Shown here: positions 33,148 to 42,665 of the stretch, piece after piece
Position numbering within the stretch: position 1 is the stretch's first letter
Layout of the letters: each line of letters starts with the position of its first letter
Program-made: the position numbers and the translations under genes
Assembly (NCBI GenBank): GCA_030432695.1
Contig: JAUILN010000017.1
Coordinates: 170,059 to 234,058 of the forward strand
DNA from: a bacterium
Lineage (GTDB): Bacteria; Planctomycetota; UBA1135; UBA2386
DNA length: 64,000 bases
Reading direction: 5' to 3'
Notes under the pieces: generated by a model
The model's input: only the letters and a program-made list of their open reading frames with translations
The model's database searches: none
Told to the model about the DNA's origin: nothing

Positions 33148-33624
33148 TCAGCAGCCCGGGACCCAGACCCGCCGTACCTGCCAGTCCCAGTAGCCGGGAT
33201 CCTCGACCAGCACACGCCGCTCGGGCTCGCAGAGAACCCGGTAGCGGCGCCCGCAGCTGTCGTAGCGCCACTCGTAGCGGGCCGGGTAGGTGACCCAGCG
33301 GCAGGAGCCTGGGACCCACACCCTCTCGCGCACGTGGCGCCAGTAGCCGGACGACCCGCGGTGCAGGACCGGGGTGATGGTCCGGCGGCCGTGATCGTGA
33401 CGGCTCAGGTCCGGTCGCCCGCGGTCGTGGATGTGGTCGAGCGGGCGGGTGGCCGGCGAGGAGGCGCGCGGTGCGCTGCGGTCGAGGGCCGGACCGTTGA
33501 CGATGCGGGTCGCGACCTGCGGCCGCGGCTCGGGGGCCCGCTCGCGGATCCCGCTCCGGGACTGGGCGAACGCGGTCGCGCCGAACAGGAGGGCGAAGAC
33601 GATTCCGATCAGCTGGTGCTTCAT
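33148..33624 (-). CDS. Secreted basic Tyr/Trp-rich protein
   Basis: A 158-residue protein with a signal peptide (MKHQLIGIVFALLFGATAFAQ). A disordered Arg/Pro/His-rich section is followed by a repeated short theme: YWRHVRERVWVPGSCRW and YWDWQVRRVWVPGC, each ending in Cys, which may pair. The repeats (W-x-W/R-V-x-x-x-VWVPG) suggest a surface or wall-binding role. No named family is claimed. Confidence 0.6.
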   Translation of the reverse strand: MKHQLIGIVFALLFGATAFAQSRSGIRERAPEPRPQVATRIVNGPALDRSAPRASSPATRPLDHIHDRGRPDLSRHDHGRRTITPVLHRGSSGYWRHVRERVWVPGSCRWVTYPARYEWRYDSCGRRYRVLCEPERRVLVEDPGYWDWQVRRVWVPGC

Positions 33625-33897
33625 GGCGGCCGGCGCAAAGCGAGCGGCGTGCCGCGATGCGCGCGCGTCGGCCGGGAAGGCCTGCGAATGCCTGCGTCCG
33701 GGCGGATCGGGACGATCGACCCGTGTTCTCCGGCGCTCCGATCAGCGAGCGTGTCGCGTCCCGACGACAGCGGCGGTGCAGGACGGAAGGCACCGCTCGC
33801 GGCGTTGCGCTCGAAGTCGCGCAATTCTCGGACTCGGCCCGGGGGGGCGCGCAGCCCGCGGTCGATCCGGCGCTCCGGTTGGGATAGAACGCGGTCG

Positions 33898-35331
33898 ATG
33901 CGCGATGCCGACCACTTCGACCATCCCCTTATCGAGCGCTACGCGAGTCGCGAGATGGCGCGCCGGTTCGCGCCGGCAGCCCGCCATGGCGCTTGGCGGA
34001 CGCTGTGGATCGAGCTGGCCCGGGCCCAGAAGGGGCTCGGTATCGACATCTCCGACGAGCAGATCGCGGCGATGGAGCGCGCCCGGGGAAGCTTCGACTG
34101 GGACCGCGTCGCCGAGCTCGAGCGTGAACTCCGCCACGACGTGATGGCCCACGTCCACCATTTCGGCGAGCAGGCGCCGGAGGCCCGGGCGATCATCCAT
34201 CTCGGTGCGACCAGCTGCTTCGTCACCGACAACGGCGACCTGATGATCTACCGCGATGCGCTGCGTGCGGTCGAGCAGCGCCTTGCCCGCTGCGCCGCGG
34301 CGTTGTCCGGGTTCGCGGAGCGGTGGCGCGATCAGCCCTGTCTCGGCTTCACCCACTACCAGGTGGCCCAGCCGACCACGGTCGGCAAGCGCGCATGCCT
34401 GTGGATCCAGGACCTGCTGCTCGACCTGGACGAGATCCGTCGGGTGATCGACTGGCTGCCGGCGAGGGGCGTGAAGGGCACCACCGGCACCCAGGCGTCG
34501 TTCATGGCCCTGTTCGGCAACGACGGCAGCAAGATCGAGGAGCTGGACCGTCGCGTCTGCGCGGCGGTCGGCTTCGACCGGGCCATTCCGGTCTCGGGCC
34601 AGACCTACACGCGCAAGATCGACTGGACCATCCACCAGGCGCTCAGCGGTATCGCCCAGTCGGCCGCCAAGATGGCCAACGACATCCGCCTGCTCAGTCA
34701 CGACGGCGAGCTGGAGGAGCCGAGCGAGAAGCAGCAGATCGGCAGCTCGGCGATGGCCTACAAGAAGAACCCGATGCGCTGCGAGCGGATCGGTTCACTG
34801 GCTCGCTACGTGATCTCGGCTGCGGACACCTCGGCGCAGACCGCCGCCACGCAATGGCTGGAGCGTACCCTCGACGACTCGGCGATCCGGCGCATCGCGA
34901 TTCCGGAGAGCTTCCTGGCGATCGACGGCATCCTGATCTTGGTCGAGAACGTCGCCGCGGGGCTCGTGGTGTTCCCGAAGGTCATCGAGCGGCGCCTGGC
35001 GGAGAGCCTGCCGTTCCTGGCGACCGAGGAGCTCCTGATGGCCGGGGTCCAGGCCGGCGGGGATCGCCAGGACCTGCACGAACGGATCCGGGTGCACTCG
35101 CGCGAGGCGGCGCGCCGGATCAAGGAGGAGGGGCGCGGCAACGAGCTGCTCGAGCTGATCGCCTCCGACCCGGCGTTCGCCGCGGTGAAGGGTCATCTCG
35201 ACCAGGTCGTGGACCCGATGCGCTACATCGGCCGCGCGGTCGAGCAGGTCGACGGCTTCCTCGGCGGTGAGGTCGCTCCACGCATGGCCGGTGTGGTCCT
35301 CGACGCGGCAGCCGAAGAGCTACGGGTCTGA
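33898..35331 (+). CDS. purB: Adenylosuccinate lyase
   Basis: A 477-residue enzyme of the fumarase/aspartase superfamily that releases fumarate in two steps of purine synthesis. Seen: HHFGEQAPEARAIIHLGATS, CFVTDNGDLMIYR, GVKGTTGTQASFMALF and the superfamily signature GSSAMAYKKNPMRCE. The length fits the longer PurB type (eukaryotic-like, 470-480 residues). Its stop overlaps the RNase D start (TGATG). The upstream 273 bases (33625-33897) show no gene. Confidence 0.94.
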   Translation: MRDADHFDHPLIERYASREMARRFAPAARHGAWRTLWIELARAQKGLGIDISDEQIAAMERARGSFDWDRVAELERELRHDVMAHVHHFGEQAPEARAIIHLGATSCFVTDNGDLMIYRDALRAVEQRLARCAAALSGFAERWRDQPCLGFTHYQVAQPTTVGKRACLWIQDLLLDLDEIRRVIDWLPARGVKGTTGTQASFMALFGNDGSKIEELDRRVCAAVGFDRAIPVSGQTYTRKIDWTIHQALSGIAQSAAKMANDIRLLSHDGELEEPSEKQQIGSSAMAYKKNPMRCERIGSLARYVISAADTSAQTAATQWLERTLDDSAIRRIAIPESFLAIDGILILVENVAAGLVVFPKVIERRLAESLPFLATEELLMAGVQAGGDRQDLHERIRVHSREAARRIKEEGRGNELLELIASDPAFAAVKGHLDQVVDPMRYIGRAVEQVDGFLGGEVAPRMAGVVLDAAAEELRV

Positions 35332-36506
35332 TGGCCGCGCACCTTCCCGACGACCGCGCCGACTTCGACATCCTGCGGGTCGAGGACGCGGCGGCGCTCG
35401 ACCGGTTGCTCGAACGCCTTGCCGGTCAGGCGGTGTTGACCCTCGATACCGAGTTCGCCGCCGACCGCAGCTACGTGCCTCGGCTCTGCCTGATCCAGGT
35501 CGCCGGCGATGGCGTGGCGGCCTGCATCGATCCGTTGGCGGGCTTCGACCTCGCTCCGCTCTGGGACCGTCTCGCCGACCCCGCGGTGCTGAAGGTCCTG
35601 CATGCCGGAGACAACGACCTGCCGCTGCTCGGCGGTCCCGAGCACGAGGTGTTGCCCGGTCCGGTCTTCGACACCCAGATCGCCGCGGGCCTCTGCGGGC
35701 TCGGCTGGCCGATCGGCTACGGGGACCTGGTCCGCGAGCTGACCGGCGTGAAGCTCGACAAGTCGATGCAGCGCACCGACTGGGCGGCGCGGCCCCTGCC
35801 GCAGGATGCGGTACTGTATGCGGTCCGGGACGTGACCCACCTGCGGGCCGTGTACCGCCAACTCGCCGACCGACTCGCCGAGCGGGGTCGCGGCGGCTGG
35901 ATCGAGGAAGAGGGGCGTGCCCTGGTCGATCCGGCCCGCTATCGCCGTGATCCCCAGGATGCCTGGCTGCGGGTCCGTGGCTGCGAGCGGCTCGAAGGGG
36001 GCAGCCGCGCGGTGCTGAGGGAACTCGCGGCCTGGCGCGAGCAGACAGCGCGTTCGACCAACCGGCCGCGGCGATGGGTCGTGCCCGACGAGGTCCTGGT
36101 GGGCGCGGCCCAGCGACTGCCGCAGAGTGAAGGCGAGCTCCGGGCGATCCGCGGCTTCGAGACCCGTCGCCACGGCACGCACGTGGCGCCTGTGCTGGCG
36201 ATCGTGAAGGCCGCGCGCCGACTGCCGGAGGCGAAGTGGCCCGCGGCGGGCGGCAAGGCCAGAGACTCGCAGGAGCGCTCGGCCATGGAGGTCCTGCAGG
36301 GGCTGGTGCACGGCATCGCGGCGAAACACGACATCGATCCAGGGCTCGCTGCGGAGAACGCGGAGCTGCTAACCGCCCTCCGCGGGGACCGGAGCGGTCG
36401 AGTGTTCACCGGCTGGCGGGGAGAGCTGTTCGGCGCCGCATTGCGCGACGTGCTCGACCGCGGGCGGGCCCTCAGGGTCGGTCGAGACGGCGTTCGGATC
36501 GAATGA
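35331..36506 (+). CDS. rnd: Ribonuclease D
   Basis: A 391-residue 3'-5' exonuclease that trims tRNA and other small RNA precursors. The DEDDy acids are visible in LTLDTEFAADRSYVPRLCL (D, E), HAGDNDLPLLG (D) and DAVLYAVRDVTHL (Y-x3-D). A helicase-and-RNase-D C-terminal (HRDC) helix bundle follows around AAWREQTARSTNRPRRWVVP and DEVLVGAAQRLPQS. It is coupled to purB by overlap. The length is normal. Confidence 0.9.
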   Translation: MAAHLPDDRADFDILRVEDAAALDRLLERLAGQAVLTLDTEFAADRSYVPRLCLIQVAGDGVAACIDPLAGFDLAPLWDRLADPAVLKVLHAGDNDLPLLGGPEHEVLPGPVFDTQIAAGLCGLGWPIGYGDLVRELTGVKLDKSMQRTDWAARPLPQDAVLYAVRDVTHLRAVYRQLADRLAERGRGGWIEEEGRALVDPARYRRDPQDAWLRVRGCERLEGGSRAVLRELAAWREQTARSTNRPRRWVVPDEVLVGAAQRLPQSEGELRAIRGFETRRHGTHVAPVLAIVKAARRLPEAKWPAAGGKARDSQERSAMEVLQGLVHGIAAKHDIDPGLAAENAELLTALRGDRSGRVFTGWRGELFGAALRDVLDRGRALRVGRDGVRIE

Positions 36507-36741
36507 ACCGGAGGCGAGCTGGCGTTGACCGTCCGATCGCGTCCTATGCAGGGCGTCATCCCGGCCGCGCGCCGAACCTGTCAGAGTGGCAGGTCAGAGG
36601 CGCTGGTCCGGACGGTCGGTCTTCATCGTAAGTATCGGCATTGAAGAAGTTTGTGACAGACTCGCCGGTTGCGCTCCGGCGGGCACGCGTTGTGCGAAAG
36701 CGCGCAGCGGCCGCGGTCCGCGCGGCCCCCTGGAGAACCGG

Positions 36742-37692
36742 ATGGCCGTGCAATTCAAGGACTACTACGAGACCCTCGGCGTGAGCCGGGACGCGGACGC
36801 GGGAGCGATCCGCAAGGCGTACCGCGATCTGGCTCGCAAGTACCACCCCGACGTCAGCAAGGAGCCCGACGCCGCGGCGCGCTTCAGCGAGATCAACGAG
36901 GCCTACGAGGTCTTGAAGGACGACGAGAAGCGCAAGCGCTACGACCAGTTCGGCCACGGCTTCCAGGGCGGTCAGGAGTTCCGGCCGCCGCCCGGCTTCG
37001 AAGGCTTCTCGTTCGGAGGGCCCGGCGGTTCGGGTGGGGGATCGGGCTTCAGCGACTTCTTCGAGATGCTGTTCGGCGCCGCCGGCGGCCGCGAAGGCGG
37101 CGCGGGCTTCCAGGACATGTTCGGCGGCGGGCGCGGGCACCAGGCGCGGCCGCGCAAAGGCGGTGACGCCGAGGCCGAGATCGAACTGTCCCTCGAGCAG
37201 TTGCTCGCCGGTGGCAAGACCGAGTTCTCGCTCCGCGACGCGCAGGGCAAGACCAGGACCTTGAGCGTCGGCATTCCCCCCGGCACCACGCAGGGCACTC
37301 GGATCCGTCTCGGCGGCCAGGGTTCGCCCGGCGCCGGCGGTGGGCCGGCCGGTGACCTGCTGCTGCGGATCCGCGTCGCCGAGCACCCACGGTTCGCGCT
37401 GGAGGGGACCGACCTCCGGGAGACTCTCGACGTCACGCCGTGGGAGGCGGCCCTCGGCGCGAAGGTCGAGGTGAAGACCTTGGACGGCGCCGTCGACCTG
37501 AAGATCCCGCCGGGCACGCCGAGCGAGCGCGTGTTCCGGCTTCGCGGTCTCGGCCTGCGCCGGACCGCCGACCAACGTGGCGATCTGCTCGTGAAGCTGC
37601 GGATCGTCGTGCCCCCCGAACCCACCGACGACGAGCGGCGACTCTTCGAGGAACTGGCCGAGAAGTCGTCGTTCCGCCCGCGCGGGTCGTGA
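36742..37692 (+). CDS. cbpA: CbpA/DnaJ-type co-chaperone without zinc finger
   Basis: A 316-residue type-II Hsp40. The J domain (1-70) contains DYYETLGVSRDADAGAIRKA and the essential HPD in KYHPDVSKE. A Gly/Phe-rich section spans about 75-135. Two substrate-binding beta domains follow (VGIPPGTTQGTRIRLGGQG, then VDLKIPPGTPSERVFRLRG), with no Cys-rich zinc domain. It stimulates Hsp70 ATPase. It lies upstream of clpB in the same direction (88 bases apart), a disaggregation gene pair. dnaK and grpE are not here. Confidence 0.9.
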   Translation: MAVQFKDYYETLGVSRDADAGAIRKAYRDLARKYHPDVSKEPDAAARFSEINEAYEVLKDDEKRKRYDQFGHGFQGGQEFRPPPGFEGFSFGGPGGSGGGSGFSDFFEMLFGAAGGREGGAGFQDMFGGGRGHQARPRKGGDAEAEIELSLEQLLAGGKTEFSLRDAQGKTRTLSVGIPPGTTQGTRIRLGGQGSPGAGGGPAGDLLLRIRVAEHPRFALEGTDLRETLDVTPWEAALGAKVEVKTLDGAVDLKIPPGTPSERVFRLRGLGLRRTADQRGDLLVKLRIVVPPEPTDDERRLFEELAEKSSFRPRGS

Positions 37693-37780
37693 GCCGGGTG
37701 GCACCGACTCCAAGTTGGAGCCGGGCAGGCAGAGAGGAGGAGCGAATCACCATCACCTATCGAACGAGGAGGAATCGGAC

Positions 37781-40420
<2,640 letters not shown>

Positions 40421-40439
40421 GCCCTGACCGAGCATCGGC

Positions 40440-41462
40440 TCATTCGAAGACGAGCCGCTGCCAGCCGACGACCTGGTTGGTCCCGTCGGGGTTGACCAAG
40501 GTCAGGTGCTGTCAGTTCCAGTTCACCGTGTGATTCACGCCGGTGGGGACGGAGCCCTCGTCGTAGGTTCCATCGAGGACCCCCGCGATGTACGGCGCGA
40601 GCGGCCCGCCGGCGAGGAGCAGCAGAGCCTGCGAGGGATCGAGTTCGGCCGCGCTGACCGTGTTGTTTGGATCGACTCCTCCAGAGAATCGGCGCTGGGA
40701 GCGCAGATGCTCTGAAGTACTCGATCAGGGAACCCTGCGAGATGGTCGATGCGCCCAGGCCAGAGACAGGGCCGGAGAGCGTCGCCACCCGCCGGTCGCT
40801 GCCCAGCGGCGTCGAGAGGAACACCGCCCGGTCGCGAGTCGTCAGAGTCGAGACCAACGCGCCCCGGTGGTGGAACCCGTCGTTCCCGATTCCGCGACGT
40901 ACAGATCCTGGGTCGGGTCGTACCGATAGGCGGTGCTGCTCGCTGCGAACCAGCGGTGCACGATCACCACCAGGCCGATGTTGGTGCGCTGCGCCTCGGA
41001 CTCGAACGCATCGATCCTCGCCGTCTGGTTGGTCGTCGGGACGTCGATCACCGTCTCCACGTGCCCGACCATCGGAGCGACACTCCAGTCGAGTTCGTGG
41101 ACCAAGCTCTTCAGCTCCACCCTCTGGAACGGATCCGTGGTGGTGTCGGATTCGTCGAGGATCGGCCCAGTGAACCGATTGACGAAGCTGTCGATCCTCG
41201 CTTCCGCCCCCGCGGCCAGGAGACCGAAGTTGGCGGTACGGGTCAGGTCGACCGTGCCGTCGAGCGTCGAGAGCACCCGCTCGCGCTGCAGCAGTCCGCG
41301 CATCCGGGCGGTTTCCAGCACCTTGTTCCAGGACCACGACGTCACGCGGGCCGGCACGGTGTTCAGGTCGAGATCGAGCGCGGGTCCTTGGGCAGCACCT
41401 GACGTATCGGCCCGCCGGGCCCACACGTGGCTCGAGACGATGCCGGTCGTGGCGCCGCTCAC
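40440..41462 (-). pseudogene. Broken gene of unknown family (two frameshifts and one nonsense codon)
   Basis: Read from about 41462, the minus strand gives a protein-like sequence (SHVWARRADTSGAAQGPALD, then VTSWSWNKVLETARMRGLLQ, RVLSTLDGTVDLTRTANFGL). At about 40875, in a run of four G, the good frame shifts (STTG continues as GALVSTLTTRDRAVFLSTPL). At about 40715-40735 it returns to the first frame (RRFSGGVDPNNTVSAAELDP). An in-frame TGA at 40512-40514 interrupts the tail, which ends VNPDGTNQVVGWQRLVFE. The context of that TGA (NWN-stop-QHL) suggests a Trp codon mutated to stop. The predicted intact protein would be about 340 residues. It lies just after the Sec-thioredoxin on the same strand. 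The start is uncertain; GTG 41462 is assumed. Confidence 0.6.
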
Positions 41463-41506
41463 GTTGCCGCTGCCGAACAGGTTGCAGAGCCGGCAGCGAT
41501 GGTCGG

Positions 41507-41944
41507 TCAATCTCCGATCAACCGTTGCAGACGCCCGAGCACCTCGCGCGTGTCGGTCGCGACCCGCTGCCCATCCTCGTAGAGCCACAGCGTCGGCAGG
41601 CTGCGGATCCGGTACTGCTGCGCCACCGGTGAGTTCCAGGACTCCACGTCGACCTTGCGCAGCCGCACGTCACTCCTCTGTCTGGTGAGGGCCTCCAACT
41701 GAGGCCCGAGCTGGACGCACGCCGGTCACCAGTCGGCGGTGAACTCGACGACCACCAGGCCTTCGGCTGGCACGTGCGCGGCGACGTCCACCGCTTCGCC
41801 GTGGCTGAGCATCGCGATCGGCGCCGAGCTGGATGCGCTGCCGACGCCAGCCGAGGAGGACGTCGATCCACCAGGCTCGTGGGTCACCACGATGCCGACC
41901 AGCCCGAGCAGCAGGACGATGCCGAAGATCATCAGGAATCTCAT
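41507..41944 (-). CDS. Membrane-anchored thioredoxin-like selenoprotein (UxxC active site)
   Basis: Reading TGA at 41726-41728 as selenocysteine gives one 145-residue protein. Residues 1-20 form a signal anchor (MRFLMIFGIVLLLGLVGIVV), then a Ser/Gly linker, then a thioredoxin fold: GLVVVEFTADW directly precedes Sec73, followed by PACVQLGPQLEALTRQ. Sec therefore replaces the first Cys of the canonical WCxxC motif; Cys76 is retained. The fold then continues through VRLRKVDVESWNSPVAQQYR, and IRSLPTLWLYEDGQRV has the cis-Pro. Without recoding the protein would stop exactly before its active site. A perfect hairpin with loop AGUUG follows (41689-41707). It probably reduces periplasmic thiols or peroxides. 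The divergent sigma factor begins at 42063. Confidence 0.85.
41689..41707 (-). promoter_or_regulatory. SECIS-like hairpin downstream of TGA 41728
   Basis: On the minus strand GGGCCTC and GAGGCCC form a perfect 7-bp stem around the loop AGTTG, whose first base is 26 nt past the last base of the TGA. Loop size, a G at the second loop position and the spacing satisfy the general bacterial SECIS pattern. The loop is identical to that of the element at 4868-4889, although the stems differ completely. Confidence 0.7.
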
Positions 41945-42062
41945 GACCGCTTCGTCGACCGCCACGGGCCACGGCAAGCAGCGGCTCCGCCTGCGCGCTG
42001 TCCCGGATCGAGCCTCCCGGCCGCCGCGGCGCCGTTGGCCGCGGTAGGATCGAGACACGCTG

Positions 42063-42665
42063 ATGGACGACCCCGAGGTTCTGTACCGGACCCGGACCCT
42101 GGTGGCCCGGGCGCAGGAGCACGACGAGCAGGCCTTGGCCGAGCTCTTCGACCTGCACCGGGAGACGCTGCGCCGCGCGATCCGACGGCGGCTCGGTGAT
42201 GCATGGCGGCGTGAACTCCTCGACAGCGAGGACGCGGTGCAGGACGGCATCCTCGCAGCACTCCGGGACCTCGACCGCTTCGAGTACGGCGGCCAGGGTT
42301 CGTTCCTGGCCTGGCTGCTGCGGGTCGCCGAGCGACGGGTGTTGGAGCGGCTCCGCGCGGCGCGTGCGCAGAAGCGCGACCCGGCGCGGGCGCGTCCACT
42401 CGCGACCGCGCGTGAACTCCAGTCACCCGACGCGACGCCGTCGGAGTTCGCCACCGCGCGCGAGACCGAGGCGCGGCTGGCCCGCTGCCTCGAACTCCTC
42501 CCGGAACGCGAGCGCGAGGTGATCTTCCTGCGCCGCTACCTCGAGCTGTCGCACGAGGACATCCGCTTCGAGCTCGGACTGCCGAGCAACGGCGCTGCCC
42601 GGGCGCTGTTGTCACGGGCGCAGGCGAAGCTCGCGGTGCTGCTCGACGCGGAGACCGCGCGGTGA
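42063..42665 (+). CDS. ECF-type RNA polymerase sigma factor
   Basis: A 200-residue sigma-70 family protein. Region 2 is seen as ALAELFDLHRETLRRAI, then LDSEDAVQDGILAALRDLDR and FEYGGQGSFLAWLLRVAERR. Region 4 is ARCLELLPEREREVIFLRRY followed by LELSHEDIRFELGLPSNGAA. No anti-sigma factor is adjacent. Instead its stop overlaps the Ser/Thr kinase start (GTGA), a pairing common in Planctomycetota, where kinase and sigma factor are thought to form a signalling unit. Confidence 0.9.
   Translation: MDDPEVLYRTRTLVARAQEHDEQALAELFDLHRETLRRAIRRRLGDAWRRELLDSEDAVQDGILAALRDLDRFEYGGQGSFLAWLLRVAERRVLERLRAARAQKRDPARARPLATARELQSPDATPSEFATARETEARLARCLELLPEREREVIFLRRYLELSHEDIRFELGLPSNGAARALLSRAQAKLAVLLDAETAR

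Noticed and set aside
36507..36741. A CIRCE or HspR operator before cbpA-clpB
   Set aside because: Neither inverted repeat is present; only a weak GCCGG/CCGGC hairpin is visible near 36663-36681.
40512..40514. A third selenocysteine codon in the broken gene
   Set aside because: There is no redox motif, no AGUUG hairpin at the right distance, and the gene has frameshifts; a Trp-to-stop mutation is simpler.
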